DNA of 64,000 bases from UBA9300 sp032260385 (GTDB lineage Bacteria; Bacteroidota; Bacteroidia; Bacteroidales; VadinHA17): assembly GCA_032260385.1 (NCBI GenBank), contig JAVVEL010000001.1, positions 186,001 to 250,000 of the forward strand, given 5' to 3'. A model generated the notes under the pieces. It saw only the letters and a list, made by a program, of their open reading frames with translations, searched no databases and was not told the DNA's origin. Made by a program: the position numbers and the translations under genes. Positions 1 to 8,911 of the stretch are shown in pieces; position 1 is the first letter of the stretch; each line of letters starts with the position of its first letter.

Positions 1-588
1 CGTCAGGACAGAACGAAACCGGTGGTAGTCAGAAAAATCAAGCCCTACGGGAATAATTTTCAGGCCCATGGAAAAATCTTCAGATTCTTCTGTTTGCAAA
101 GCAATCCTGAAAATGCCCTTCTTAAGCTGGCGTAACCTCCTGAAGCCGGCGTGATTGCCTTCGGGAAGGATGACTATCGGCTTATTGTTTTTAAGTACAT
201 CAATGGTTTTGCTGAATATTTCGTCATTTTGCTTCAGGTTGTCGAAGCCATCCCTTATCCTGTATACAGGGAGTATCTTAAGATAATACAGGATGGAGGC
301 AATAAATTTCTTTTTAAAAATATCAGCCCTGGCAAGATAAACCTGCTGGCCCCTGGTTGATGATACTATGGCCATCGCGTCCATCAGGGCGTTCTGGTGA
401 TTCGGGGCCAGTATCTTGGGAAAATTATTATCAAGGTTCTCCCTTCCGATAACTATTACTTTCCTGTAATATATATTGTTATGCCATATGCTGGCAACGA
501 ATTTCAGCAATGCATACCCTGCAGAAGTTTTTTCAATATTATTTCTACCCATACCCTGTTTAATATTTTTCCGCCTGTCTGCTGCCAT
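1..588 (-). CDS. PlsC-like 1-acylglycerol-3-phosphate acyltransferase (3' part cut by window)
   Basis: Translating the minus strand gives an open frame that runs off the window start, so about 196 N-terminal residues are visible. It carries NHQNALMDA, the Bacteroidota form of the acyltransferase NH(X)nD catalytic box, and later PEGNHAG, the counterpart of the EGT/EGN substrate-binding box. Members move an acyl chain onto glycerophosphate or lysophosphatidate at the inner membrane. The start is uncertain: ATG at 588 is the furthest upstream before an in-frame stop, while ATG at 552 follows a purine-rich stretch. The substrate cannot be told from sequence alone. Confidence 0.8.
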   Translation of the reverse strand, partial: MAADRRKNIKQGMGRNNIEKTSAGYALLKFVASIWHNNIYYRKVIVIGRENLDNNFPKILAPNHQNALMDAMAIVSSTRGQQVYLARADIFKKKFIASILYYLKILPVYRIRDGFDNLKQNDEIFSKTIDVLKNNKPIVILPEGNHAGFRRLRQLKKGIFRIALQTEESEDFSMGLKIIPVGLDFSDYHRFRSVLT

Positions 589-650
589 ACATTATAAGGC
601 AGCCATGTAAATTACTCTCGATACAATATACTAATATTTTAGCTTTTTGT

Positions 651-1040
651 CTACTTATCCATAAGCCTGTCAAGGTCGCGCCTTTCTTTTTTCGTTGGTC
701 GTCCCCTACCCCTGTAGCGGTATAAGACCTGTGTTTTTTGCTTCATGTCCAGCTTGATTTTTTCTTCTTCCGGAGTATGGTCCTCAAGGTATGTATCAAC
801 AATTTTGGCTGCTACCCTTGATGGAGGAATTCCCTTAATCCTGTACGTATAAAGTACAGGTGTTTTCTTAACCTTGATTATTTCCCCTGCTATCACCAGT
901 CTTGAAGCCTTTACCGGCAGCTCATTTATTATTACCCTTCCCTTCTTGCATGCCTCAGTGGCCATGCTCCTGGTTTTATATATTCTTACCGACCAAAGAA
1001 ACTTATCAATTCTCTGGTCGGTCTCCGTTACCTTCTTCAT
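651..1040 (-). CDS. hslR: S4-domain RNA-binding protein, Hsp15 type
   Basis: A 129-residue basic protein. It has an N-terminal S4 fold (QRIDKFLWSVRIYKTRS, then CKKGRVIIN), the arrangement found in Hsp15/HslR, which binds stalled 50S subunits carrying nascent chains. The C-terminal tail is rich in Arg and Lys (YRGRGRPTKKERRDL). The longest frame opens with GTG at 1043, followed at once by ATG at 1040, which I take as the start. The start lies inside the 3' end of pth (35-base overlap), so the two are probably translationally coupled. Pairing with pth fits a role in ribosome recycling. The exact Hsp15 function is inferred from the family. Confidence 0.82.
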   Translation of the reverse strand: MKKVTETDQRIDKFLWSVRIYKTRSMATEACKKGRVIINELPVKASRLVIAGEIIKVKKTPVLYTYRIKGIPPSRVAAKIVDTYLEDHTPEEEKIKLDMKQKTQVLYRYRGRGRPTKKERRDLDRLMDK

Positions 1041-1617
1041 CACCGGATCGTTTTGCCTGCTTATTATACTTTGTCATAGTTAGTTCAATACCGATTGTGC
1101 CAAAAGACTTTATTATGTCAATAGCCAGACTGAGTCTGCTGTTCAAAATGTTTTTTTCATCTTCTGTCAGTTCACCGAGCACATAATTTACCTGGCCTCC
1201 TGTCATGAAATCGTTACCTATTCCAAACCGGAGTCTGGCATAATTGCCATGTCCGAGTATCATATTGATATGATTCAATCCGTTGTGACCGCCGTCTCCC
1301 CCCTTTGACCTCAGCCGCATTGATCCGAAGGGTATCGATAAATCATCAAGCACAACAAGGAGGTTTTCATCGGCTATCTTTTCCTTCCTGAGCCAGTATT
1401 TCACTGCATTCCCGCTTCTGTTAACGAATGTTGAAGGCTTGAGGAGGATAAAGGTCCTTCCCCTGTATTTAAAAGAGCAGACTTCACCGTATCGCCTGTC
1501 AGTAAAAACAACATTGGATGCCCGTGCCCAGGCATCCAGTATCATAAAACCAATATTATGACGCGTATTCTTGTACTCCTCACCAATATTACCCAATCCT
1601 GTAATCAGATATTTCAA
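1006..1617 (-). CDS. pth: Peptidyl-tRNA hydrolase
   Basis: A 203-residue protein of the bacterial Pth family, which releases peptides from peptidyl-tRNA dropped by ribosomes. The catalytic residues are visible: Asn in GLGN near residue 10, His in TRHNIGF near residue 20 and Asp in VLDDLS near residue 93, plus GGDGGHNGL. The usual LKPQTYMNLSG segment reads LKPSTFVNRSG, a mild divergence. No ATG fits the family N-terminus. The frame opens with TTG at 1617, giving MKYLITGLG, which matches the family. The acidic, low-complexity tail overlaps the S4 gene. It lies 30 bases downstream of rplY, as in many bacteria, and probably shares its transcript. Confidence 0.95.
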   Translation of the reverse strand: MKYLITGLGNIGEEYKNTRHNIGFMILDAWARASNVVFTDRRYGEVCSFKYRGRTFILLKPSTFVNRSGNAVKYWLRKEKIADENLLVVLDDLSIPFGSMRLRSKGGDGGHNGLNHINMILGHGNYARLRFGIGNDFMTGGQVNYVLGELTEDEKNILNSRLSLAIDIIKSFGTIGIELTMTKYNKQAKRSGDEEGNGDRPEN

Positions 1618-1647
1618 GACATGGGGTTTTAAATTTAACGACCAGTG

Positions 1648-2316
1648 CTAGTTGCTTCCAGCTTCTTCTCCTGCTTCTTCGGTAGTATCAGCTCCTTCCT
1701 CTGTCTCAGCGGCTTCACCTTCAACCTCACCTTCTGCCTCAACTTCTTCAGGAATTTCCATACCCTTCATAGCCAGACGTGATGATATAACGGCTACGAC
1801 CATGGCTCTTGGAGGGTCAAGTATTTCTATTCCGTCATAGCTGAGATCAGCTACCTTCATAGTCTCGCCTATATCAAGATTCGTGATGTCGATATCCAGT
1901 TTATCCGGTAAAGCATCAATATAGCCCCTTATAGTCAGTCGCCTTCTTTTAAGCCTTAATTTCCCTCCTGCCTTCAGACCTGCTGAATCACCTGTGAGAT
2001 TAACCGGCACTGTGACAGTAACAGGTTTGTCGTCTGATACTTCAATAAAATCAATATGTGATATTTTGTCGCTTACCGGGTGGAACTGTATATCTTTCAG
2101 GACACCCCTGCGCTTTTCACCGTTAACATTGACAGTAACGATATAAACACTGGGGGTATATATCAGTTCATTAAAGTTGTTCTCGTGTGAATAAAAGTGT
2201 ATTGTTTCCTTGCCTCCGTACATTACGCATGGTACATTACCTTCATCCCTGAGCTTCTTTGTTTCGCTTTTCCCTGTTTTTTCCCTTTTACTGGCAATAA
2301 TTTCGAGAGTTCTCAT
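1648..2316 (-). CDS. rplY: 50S ribosomal protein L25 (CTC type)
   Basis: A 222-residue protein with the N-terminal L25 beta-barrel that binds 5S rRNA (KREKTGKSETKKLR, VPCVMYGG) and the extra C-terminal TL5/CTC domain with DIDITNLDIGETMKV. Past residue 185 the tail is almost pure Glu, Ala, Gly and Thr, a common feature of Bacteroidota L25. It is first in a minus-strand transcript with pth and hslR, and a clear promoter (2405-2436) sits about 90 bases upstream. The leader contains a small hairpin, AGATCA/TGATCT at 2342-2360, of unknown meaning. Confidence 0.95.
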   Translation of the reverse strand: MRTLEIIASKREKTGKSETKKLRDEGNVPCVMYGGKETIHFYSHENNFNELIYTPSVYIVTVNVNGEKRRGVLKDIQFHPVSDKISHIDFIEVSDDKPVTVTVPVNLTGDSAGLKAGGKLRLKRRRLTIRGYIDALPDKLDIDITNLDIGETMKVADLSYDGIEILDPPRAMVVAVISSRLAMKGMEIPEEVEAEGEVEGEAAETEEGADTTEEAGEEAGSN

Positions 2317-2404
2317 CTGTCATCTTTTATTGTGCTACTCAAGATCATTTTATTTGATCTCCCATCACACGTTGGACAATAATTTTAGTAAAAAATTTGG
2401 CCTG

Positions 2405-2436
2405 CAAATATAGGATAAATACTCCTAAAAAACAAA
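2405..2436 (-). promoter_or_regulatory. Promoter of rplY-pth-hslR, Bacteroidota type
   Basis: On the minus strand, TTTG at 2436-2433 is followed after 20 bases by TATATTTG at 2412-2405. This matches the Bacteroidota primary-sigma consensus (-33 TTTG, -7 TAnnTTTG). The -33 box lies inside the last codons of prs, so prs and rplY are transcribed in series but rplY also has its own start. Confidence 0.7.
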
Positions 2437-3363
2437 GCCGGTACTGATAGATTCATTGTGGTATACTGCATCTATTGTTTCGGCAAACAGTTTGGCCACT
2501 GAGAGCACCTCTATCTTGGGTGAAGGTTTTACATTGGGTATTGAATCGGTAACAACCAGCTTCTCTATGGGTGATTGTTCTATTCTTTCATAGGCAGGGC
2601 CTGACAGCACAGGATGAGTAGCAAATGCATGTATACTTCTGGCCCCGTTATCTTTTATTATCTGGGCGGCAAGGGAAAGGGTCCCTGCTGTGTCGACCAT
2701 ATCGTCAATAATAATGACGTTTCTGTCTTTTACTTCCCCGATTATTGATATTTCTTCAACCACATTGGGTTTTTTCCTCAGCTTATATGAAAGCACCATT
2801 TCAGATTGCAGATGACGGGAATATGCATTTGCCCTTTTTGAGCCACCCATGTCAGGGGCTGAGATGGTTATATGATCAAGGTTCATTTCCTTAATATAAT
2901 CGGCGAAGAGGAAGGAAGCATAAAGGTGATCAACCGGAACACTGAAGAAACCCTGTATCTGGTCAGCATGCAGGTCAAGCGTCATCACCCTGTCAACCCC
3001 GACTGACTCAAGAAGGTCTGCCACCACCTTTGCCCCAATGGAGACCCGGGGCCTGTCCTTCCTGTCCTGACGGGCAAGACCGAAGTATGGCATTACTGCT
3101 ATAACCTTGTAGGCAGAGGCTCTTTTGGCAGCATCGATCATAAGTAATAATTCCATCAGGTTTTCTGCCGGAGGGAAGGTAGACTGAACAATGAAGACCG
3201 AGCAACCTCTTACTGACTCATCTATGCGCGGCTGGAATTCACCGTCACTGAACTCAGTAACACTGCTTTCGCCAAGCCTTACACCAAGGTGTTTGGCTAT
3301 GTTTTCTGCAATATATCGTGATGCGCGGCAAGAGAATATCTTCAAAGGGGATTTTCCGTTCAT
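2425..3363 (-). CDS. prs: Ribose-phosphate pyrophosphokinase (PRPP synthetase)
   Basis: A 312-residue class I PRPP synthetase, which makes PRPP from ribose-5-phosphate and ATP for nucleotide, His, Trp and NAD synthesis. Visible signatures are SDGEF near residue 40, ARQDRKDRPR (flexible loop and ATP site), the catalytic metal-binding LDLHADQIQGFF, and the PRPP loop VIIIDDMVDTAGT. Length and motif order are normal. ATG at 3363 is the only sensible start. It is cytosolic and forms hexamers in the family. A -7 element lies upstream at 3407-3414. Confidence 0.97.
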   Translation of the reverse strand: MNGKSPLKIFSCRASRYIAENIAKHLGVRLGESSVTEFSDGEFQPRIDESVRGCSVFIVQSTFPPAENLMELLLMIDAAKRASAYKVIAVMPYFGLARQDRKDRPRVSIGAKVVADLLESVGVDRVMTLDLHADQIQGFFSVPVDHLYASFLFADYIKEMNLDHITISAPDMGGSKRANAYSRHLQSEMVLSYKLRKKPNVVEEISIIGEVKDRNVIIIDDMVDTAGTLSLAAQIIKDNGARSIHAFATHPVLSGPAYERIEQSPIEKLVVTDSIPNVKPSPKIEVLSVAKLFAETIDAVYHNESISTGFVF

Positions 3364-3406
3364 TTTCGGCGATTTCAGTTTTTAGTAAGAGGTTTTATGA
3401 TATTTG

Positions 3407-3414
3407 CAAAACTA
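3407..3414 (-). promoter_or_regulatory. Candidate -7 element for prs
   Basis: The minus strand reads TAGTTTTG, a match to TAnnTTTG, about 45 bases before the prs ATG. I found no -33 box at the right distance. Confidence 0.4.
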
Positions 3415-3431
3415 CAAAAATCATAGTTACC

Positions 3432-4040
3432 TCAGGGTCGCTTTGCAAAAAAAATTATTGTGTCTTCTATATATTTTAATATCTCTTCACGGCCCTTCCC
3501 CGTAAGGGCTGAACTGATGATAGTAGGAGGGAGGCTTTCCCATGTTTCCAGCATATGTTTATCATGAGTCTCCAGAATCTGTTTTAACCTGTTGCTACTC
3601 ACCTTGTCTGACTTGGTGAATATCCTGACAAAGGGTATAGTCTTCATGCCAAGAAAGTTCATGAACTCATAATCCTGTTTGAGAGGTTCATGTCTTGAAT
3701 CAATCAGGACAAAAAGCGCTACCAGGTTGTCCCTTTTTGTGATGTACTCACCGATAAAACCTACCCAGTGTTTACGCGCTGTTTTTGATACTTTTGCATA
3801 ACCATAACCGGGCAGGTCGGTAAGGTACCAGCTATCATTAATGATAAAATGATTGATGGTCTGAGTTTTACCTGGAGTGGAGGATGTTTTGGCCAGCTTC
3901 TTCCTCCTGACAAGCATATTGATGAGCGAGGATTTACCAACATTGGATCTTCCGGTAAAAGCATATTCAGCCCTGTCAGCACCGGGACAGTCTGCTAATT
4001 TTGTACTGCTCTTAATGAATCTGGCCGTGCGGATTATCAT
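3432..4040 (-). CDS. engB: Ribosome biogenesis GTPase EngB (YsxC/YihA)
   Basis: A 202-residue TrmE-Era-EngA-EngB family GTPase required for 50S assembly. G1 is GRSNVGKSSLIN near residues 30-41, G2 includes the Thr of STPGKTQTIN, G3 is DLPGYGYAKVS, G4 is TKSDK and G5 is ISSALTGKG. Length is typical and the ATG at 4040 gives the usual N-terminus ending in AEYAFTGRS. It lies four bases from the end of the upstream lipoprotein gene, so the two are probably cotranscribed. Confidence 0.96.
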   Translation of the reverse strand: MIIRTARFIKSSTKLADCPGADRAEYAFTGRSNVGKSSLINMLVRRKKLAKTSSTPGKTQTINHFIINDSWYLTDLPGYGYAKVSKTARKHWVGFIGEYITKRDNLVALFVLIDSRHEPLKQDYEFMNFLGMKTIPFVRIFTKSDKVSSNRLKQILETHDKHMLETWESLPPTIISSALTGKGREEILKYIEDTIIFFAKRP

Positions 4041-4044
4041 TTCA

Positions 4045-4797
4045 TCAATAGAGATTATTATATGGCAGTTTGATTCGTTGGGTAATTATCTTCCGGTTCC
4101 TGAACCTTGTTGAATACAGGGCAATGATGTCAACGTAGCCTTTACCCTTTTCAGAGTCAGGCCTCAGTTCTGTGTAACCCATCCCTGATGACGTTGTTAT
4201 ATCCTTACATTTTTCAGGGTCGAAAGCTCCTTCGATGAGCGATCCCCTGTAGAATCTAACATTTACTGATTCATTACTGAGTTGTGTAAATACCTTAAGC
4301 ACCCCTGTTTCAGTGTCGATCTGGTCTCTAATGGTATGATTTATGGTGGGATAGCTCTCGGCATCCCTGCCATCGGGAAGGTATTCCTTCAAACCCTGTG
4401 TCCTGAGGCCGTTTTTATAAGGGATGGTAGCCTGCACCCTTCCCGTTTTGTAATATTTTATCTGGACACCGTGTATCTTGTCATTTTTATATGGTGTGGC
4501 ACGGTATACTTTTCCTTCCGGGTAATACCATCTGGCGGTGTCTTCCTTCAGGCCGTTCTCATACCAGATAGTCCTTTTGAGCCTTCCGTCGTCATAATAG
4601 TTACGGCATATGCCGTTTCTGACATCGTTCCTGAATGTTACTTCCTTCACAAGCCTGCCCTCGCTGTAATATTTTTTTACCTCTTCCTTATCTCCGCTTT
4701 CTCTCTTATCCTCAGCAGCTTCCTTCTTGTTGTCCGTATTCTGACAGGCGCCAGCCATAATCATGGCCACTATCAGGTAGATTATCCTGTTTTTCAT
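4045..4797 (-). CDS. YwqK-type MORN-variant repeat lipoprotein
   Basis: A 250-residue protein starting with a lipoprotein signal (MKNRIIYLIVAMIMAGAC), with the lipobox Cys near residue 18. A charged linker follows, then four to five repeats of the pattern YYxxGxLxxxxxYxNGxxxGxxxxYY (for example YSEGRLVKEVTFRND, YDDGRLKRTIWYENG, YKTGRVQATIPYKNG). That is the MORN-like repeat of the YwqK family, annotated elsewhere as an antitoxin in Bacillus. Here export and lipidation make an antitoxin role unlikely; a surface or periplasmic scaffold is more plausible. No toxin gene is adjacent. Confidence 0.75.
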   Translation of the reverse strand: MKNRIIYLIVAMIMAGACQNTDNKKEAAEDKRESGDKEEVKKYYSEGRLVKEVTFRNDVRNGICRNYYDDGRLKRTIWYENGLKEDTARWYYPEGKVYRATPYKNDKIHGVQIKYYKTGRVQATIPYKNGLRTQGLKEYLPDGRDAESYPTINHTIRDQIDTETGVLKVFTQLSNESVNVRFYRGSLIEGAFDPEKCKDITTSSGMGYTELRPDSEKGKGYVDIIALYSTRFRNRKIITQRIKLPYNNLY

Positions 4798-4820
4798 GCT
4801 TTTTTTCTTAAATGAAATAC

Positions 4821-5816
4821 TTATCCTTCAGAAATCTTCCTTATATATACCTCAAGTATTTTTACAGTCTCAGATGGTTTAATACCAATTTTCTCCATTA
4901 TTGCCGGGATAAGAACGGTCTCTCCCCTTACAAGGTCAATGCTGCCGTCATCCCATTCCAGGCTGGCACGGCCGGCAATGCAAATATATAGTACAAAACT
5001 GTCGGTTAATGAATAATCCTTGATCAGGTCCCTGTCGAGGTCAATAATATTGCTGGTAAAATATTTACAATCAACAATATTTACTGTCTGGTTCCGCTCC
5101 GGCTCCGGGTGGGTCCTGTATGAATCATACAGTTTGTAATCAATGGCATCAATTGCCAGTTCCGTATGGAGATCTCGGGGTTTACCATCAAGACCCTTCC
5201 TTCCCCAGTCCCATATCCTGTATGTGATATCCGATGTTTGCTGGATCTCGGTTAAGACAACTCCCTTTCCGATTGCATGAACTCGCCCTGCCGGCAGGAA
5301 GAACACATCCCCGGGTTCCGGGTTTTCAATATTGAGTTTTTCTGCTATGTCGCCCCTTTCAAGAGATTTGATTAACAATTCCTTTGTCATTTCCTGTTTA
5401 AACCCTGTATAGATCTTAGCATCCTGGTTTGCCTCCAGGATGTACCACATTTCTGTTTTGCCATAGGCATGATGCCGTTGCTTCGCCAGCTCATCAGGGG
5501 GATGTACCTGTATGGAAAGATCTTCGTTGGCATCAATAAATTTAATAAGCAGGGGGAATTCCCTTCCGAATCTTTCAAATATTGTTTCACCTACCAGGTC
5601 GCCCATGTATACTTCCACTAACTCTTCCAGGTTATTTCCTTCGAGAAAACCGTTTGCTATGAGGGAAATGTCACCCTGTACACCAGACAGTTCCCAGCTT
5701 TCTCCTATTTTTGCTCCCTCAGGGGCAATTTTCCCATAATCTGTCATAAGCCTGCTGCCTCCCCATACCCTTTCTTTCAGTATGGGTAAAAACTTCAGGG
5801 GATATAATTTCGTCAT
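4821..5816 (-). CDS. manA: Mannose-6-phosphate isomerase, class I
   Basis: A 331-residue cupin-type isomerase converting fructose-6-phosphate and mannose-6-phosphate. Zinc-ligand motifs are in place: SIQVHP near residue 100, KTEMWYI, and PAGRVHAIG near residue 175. A catalytic Arg is expected in the later DITYRIWDWGRKG segment. Length matches the short type I PMI of Firmicutes and Bacteroidota. The product feeds GDP-mannose for glycans. ATG at 5816 faces udk across a 75-base shared intergenic region. Confidence 0.94.
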   Translation of the reverse strand: MTKLYPLKFLPILKERVWGGSRLMTDYGKIAPEGAKIGESWELSGVQGDISLIANGFLEGNNLEELVEVYMGDLVGETIFERFGREFPLLIKFIDANEDLSIQVHPPDELAKQRHHAYGKTEMWYILEANQDAKIYTGFKQEMTKELLIKSLERGDIAEKLNIENPEPGDVFFLPAGRVHAIGKGVVLTEIQQTSDITYRIWDWGRKGLDGKPRDLHTELAIDAIDYKLYDSYRTHPEPERNQTVNIVDCKYFTSNIIDLDRDLIKDYSLTDSFVLYICIAGRASLEWDDGSIDLVRGETVLIPAIMEKIGIKPSETVKILEVYIRKISEG

Positions 5817-5852
5817 AAAAAAGAGATATGCCTAATCATTAATAGAAATTAG

Positions 5853-5860
5853 TATTTTTG
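5853..5860 (+). promoter_or_regulatory. Candidate -7 element for udk
   Basis: TATTTTTG matches TAnnTTTG and lies 31 bases before the udk ATG, in the divergent gap between manA and udk. No convincing -33 box is seen. Confidence 0.45.
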
Positions 5861-5891
5861 ATTAATTTATTGAAGACAAAAGTAATAAAAT

Positions 5892-6503
5892 ATGTTAATA
5901 GTAGGAGTTGCCGGTGGTACGGGATCAGGTAAGACTACCGTTACACGTAAGGTAATGGACCTCCTGGGTAATGAAAATGTGATAATGATACCACAGGATG
6001 CTTATTACCGTGATAACAGGCATTTACCGCTTGAAGAAAGGCAAAAGATAAATTTTGATCACCCCGGTTCTGTTGAATTCAGCCTGCTGAACAAGCATAT
6101 CGACGACCTTTCACAGGGCTACACGGTGCAGATGCCGCAATATTCGTACATTACATGCACCAGGGATGATGTCTTTGTCCCGATTAAACCGGCAAGAGTA
6201 ATCATCATAGAAGGCATCCTTGTTTTAACGGATGCCGATTTAAGGAGCAAAATGCGGATAAAGGCCTATGTTGATGCCGACCCTGATGACCGTCTCGCTC
6301 GCGTTATCAGCAGGGATATAAAAGAGAGGGGACGTAACATTGAAATGGTACTGGAAAGATATTACGAAACGGTTAAGCCTTCTCATCTGCAATTTATTGA
6401 ACCCACCAAAAGATACGCTGATATAATTATTCCAAGGGGCGGAGAGAATGAAGTTGCCATAGAGATGCTTGTATCGGCAGTGGAAAAATATTTGAAAACC
6501 TGA
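5892..6503 (+). CDS. udk: Uridine kinase
   Basis: A 203-residue P-loop kinase that phosphorylates uridine and cytidine in pyrimidine salvage. Walker A is GGTGSGKTT at residues 8-16. PQDAYYRDNRHLPLEERQ and NFDHPGSVEF are the family nucleoside-binding segments, IIEGILVL is Walker B-like, and RDIKERGR is the lid. Length is normal for bacterial Udk. It has its own -7 element at 5853 and stands as the first gene on the plus strand. Confidence 0.96.
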   Translation: MLIVGVAGGTGSGKTTVTRKVMDLLGNENVIMIPQDAYYRDNRHLPLEERQKINFDHPGSVEFSLLNKHIDDLSQGYTVQMPQYSYITCTRDDVFVPIKPARVIIIEGILVLTDADLRSKMRIKAYVDADPDDRLARVISRDIKERGRNIEMVLERYYETVKPSHLQFIEPTKRYADIIIPRGGENEVAIEMLVSAVEKYLKT

Positions 6504-6570
6504 ATCCCCTTGATTTTGGGTCTTACTTCAAAGCAGTACAGACCGGGGACTTAAATTAAAGCTGGAAGCT

Positions 6571-7308
6571 ATGAAATTACTTGGCGACATTAATCTTTCG
6601 AGAATCTTATTTCTGGATATTGAGACTGTTCCCATGGTTTCGTCGTTTGATGAACTGAGCCCTTCCTTCAGGTTCCTCTGGGAAAAAAAATCTGCATACT
6701 TCAGAAAAGAGGATGAGGGCGCGTCAGATGTTTTTGACAGGGCAGGTATATATGCAGAGTTTGGTAAAATAATTTGTATATCGCTTGGCATCATTAGCGG
6801 ACCGGAGGATAAGATGTCGCTGAGGCTGAAATCATTATATGGTCATAATGAGAAAAACCTGCTGGAAGACTTTTCGCTTATGATTAATAGTTTCAGCTCA
6901 AACAAAGAAGCCTTGCTGTGTGCCCATAATGGCAAGGAATTTGACTATCCGTATATTGCCAGGCGCATGATAATAAATGGTTTAAAAATTCCTGCCATAC
7001 TTGACAATGCCGGGAAGAAACCCTGGGAAATACACCTTCTCGATACAATGGAACTATGGAAGTTCGGTGATTATAAAAATTATACTTCCCTGGAGCTTCT
7101 TGCAGGGCTGATGGGAGTGCCAACTCCAAAGGATGATATTGACGGATCAATGGTGGCCGGGGTTTACTATAAAGAGAAAGATATCATTCGTATAGCCCGG
7201 TACTGTGAAAAAGATGTTGTAGCCCTTACCCAGGTTTTTCTTAAATTCAGGAATAGCCAGTTGATACCACCCGGCAGAATAGAATCGGTTACGGACTTTA
7301 GTGCTTAG
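6571..7308 (+). CDS. Predicted 3'-5' exonuclease, PolB-like DEDDy type
   Basis: A 245-residue protein of the predicted 3'-5' exonuclease family that resembles the proofreading domain of family B polymerases. ExoI is LFLDIETVP (residues 14-22), ExoII is AHNGKEFDYPYI, and ExoIII is RYCEKDVVAL with the Tyr and Asp of the DEDDy class. All four acidic residues appear present, so an active nuclease is expected. No polymerase domain is attached. The stop codon overlaps the convergent hydrolase gene by four bases. The biological substrate is unknown. Confidence 0.85.
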   Translation: MKLLGDINLSRILFLDIETVPMVSSFDELSPSFRFLWEKKSAYFRKEDEGASDVFDRAGIYAEFGKIICISLGIISGPEDKMSLRLKSLYGHNEKNLLEDFSLMINSFSSNKEALLCAHNGKEFDYPYIARRMIINGLKIPAILDNAGKKPWEIHLLDTMELWKFGDYKNYTSLELLAGLMGVPTPKDDIDGSMVAGVYYKEKDIIRIARYCEKDVVALTQVFLKFRNSQLIPPGRIESVTDFSA

Positions 7309-8108
7309 GACGGGAAATTTTCCCTGATAAGCCTTACTATCAGTTCCGGCTTCTCTGCATGCAGCCAGTGGCTTGAGTCAGGAACCTCAATTATTTCAGC
7401 AGCCGGGAACAGCCTCTGTATGGGTTCGTAATCACTTTCACTTATGTAGTCTGAATTCATTGCCCTGAGAAAATATACCGGGAAACCGCTGATGGCTTCA
7501 GTCTTGCCTGGCCCGGGAAGATCCAGACCGTCAAATATATTGTCGAGGTTTTCAAAAAGATACCACGCGTTCAGCTTCCACTCAAATTGCCCCTTACTGT
7601 TCCTTTGCAGGTTTTTGAGCAAGAAGTTCCTTATCCTTACAGACGGAGTTATATCGCTGAAAATTCTTCCGGCTTCTTCACGGTTCTTTATAACTGAAGA
7701 ATCCGTTTCTTTCATCCTTTCCAGTATCTTCCTGTGCAGGCTTTCAGAAATGACCTGTTCTGTATCGGTTTTGAAAGGGCTAATGTCTATAATAAGCAGT
7801 CCTGCCAGCATCCCGGGCCACTTGCCTGCGAAGAATGAAGCTGTTTTGCCTCCCATGCTGTGACCCACCAGCACAAAATTATCTATGCCAAGGCTGTTTA
7901 CCAGTTCCAGGAGGTCATCACTCATTGAAGAATAGGTATGTGTTTTATCATGTGGGGATTTCCCATGGTTCCTCTGGTCGGGCAATATCAGCCTGTAAGT
8001 ATCTGACAGCTCATTTGCTATAGAGACCCAATTATCTGATGAGCCGTATAATCCGTGGAGTATAACAATGGGAAAGCCCTCACCGTATTCACGGTAGAAT
8101 AGCTTCAT
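7305..8108 (-). CDS. Alpha/beta-fold hydrolase, YbfF type
   Basis: A 267-residue alpha/beta hydrolase. The oxyanion segment is ILHGLYGSSDNW and the nucleophile elbow is GHSMGG near residue 98. The acid is probably in DYISESDYEPI or nearby, and the His is in PDSSHWLHAEKPE near residue 248. The layout resembles YbfF-type esterases, which act on acyl-CoA or short esters, but the substrate cannot be predicted. No signal peptide is present, so it is cytosolic. It precedes nothing on its strand until the window's earlier divergent region and follows pdxJ by 15 bases, suggesting one transcript. Confidence 0.88.
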   Translation of the reverse strand: MKLFYREYGEGFPIVILHGLYGSSDNWVSIANELSDTYRLILPDQRNHGKSPHDKTHTYSSMSDDLLELVNSLGIDNFVLVGHSMGGKTASFFAGKWPGMLAGLLIIDISPFKTDTEQVISESLHRKILERMKETDSSVIKNREEAGRIFSDITPSVRIRNFLLKNLQRNSKGQFEWKLNAWYLFENLDNIFDGLDLPGPGKTEAISGFPVYFLRAMNSDYISESDYEPIQRLFPAAEIIEVPDSSHWLHAEKPELIVRLIRENFPS

Positions 8109-8123
8109 GGCCGCTGGTCTTAA

Positions 8124-8843
8124 TTATTGTTTTACGAGTAATCTCTTGTACATACCGATGGTATTCTGCAGTCCGTAATAAAGTGCATCGGATATGAGGG
8201 CATGACCTATGGAGACTTCTTTGATCCAGGGTATGTTTTCCGAGAAATATTTCAGGTTTTCAAGATTCAGGTCGTGCCCGGCATTGATAGCCAGTCCAAG
8301 TTGCCTCGCTGCTTCAGCAGCCCTGATAAAGGGGCTTATGGCCTTTTGGGGATCATCAGGGTAGGCCGCAGCATAAGGTTCGGTATATAGTTCAAGCCTG
8401 TCGCAGCCTGTTTCTACGGCTGCTTCTATCATGGCAATGCTAGTATCAATAAATATTGAAGTTCGTATACCCTTATCCTTGAATGTACTTATCACCTTTT
8501 TGAGAAAGTCGGCGTGTTTTACAGTATTCCATCCAGCATTTGATGTCAGGGCATCCGGAGGGTCGGGCACCAGGGTGACCTGGTGGGGCTTAACTTCGCA
8601 AACCAGCCTTATAAACTTATCGGAAGGATATCCCTCTATATTGAACTCTGTTCTTATGTCAGTCCTTATGGTTCTGACATCCCGGTAGCTTATGTGCCTT
8701 TCATCGGGCCTTGGATGAACTGTTATACCATCTGCACCGTAGCGTTCACATTCTATCGCTGCCTTATGTACATCAGGGATATTGCCGCCCCTTGCATTTC
8801 TAAGGGTGGCTATTTTGTTGATATTTACACTTAATCTTGTCAT
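8124..8843 (-). CDS. pdxJ: Pyridoxine 5'-phosphate synthase
   Basis: A 239-residue TIM-barrel enzyme that joins 1-deoxyxylulose-5-phosphate and 3-amino-2-oxopropyl phosphate to make pyridoxine phosphate. Family motifs are LSVNINKIATLRNARGG at the N-terminus, GADGITVHPRPDERHI near residues 35-50, VTLVPDPP (here replacing CLVPE), and NAGHDLNLENL. The final step of the DXP-dependent B6 route occurs here. It is divergent from the CBS gene and upstream of the hydrolase. The neighbouring order pdxJ / CBS / nadK is typical of Bacteroidota. Confidence 0.96.
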   Translation of the reverse strand: MTRLSVNINKIATLRNARGGNIPDVHKAAIECERYGADGITVHPRPDERHISYRDVRTIRTDIRTEFNIEGYPSDKFIRLVCEVKPHQVTLVPDPPDALTSNAGWNTVKHADFLKKVISTFKDKGIRTSIFIDTSIAMIEAAVETGCDRLELYTEPYAAAYPDDPQKAISPFIRAAEAARQLGLAINAGHDLNLENLKYFSENIPWIKEVSIGHALISDALYYGLQNTIGMYKRLLVKQ

Positions 8844-8911
8844 AATCTAACTCTTCTTATGCAAATTTTCATATAAGATATGAATTAAACAACAATAAAT
8901 ATTTTTTTCCG

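Noticed and set aside
4045..4797. YwqK-type antitoxin of a toxin-antitoxin pair
   Set aside because: The protein has a lipoprotein signal and is exported, and no toxin-like gene is adjacent. The MORN-like repeats alone do not support a toxin-antitoxin system.
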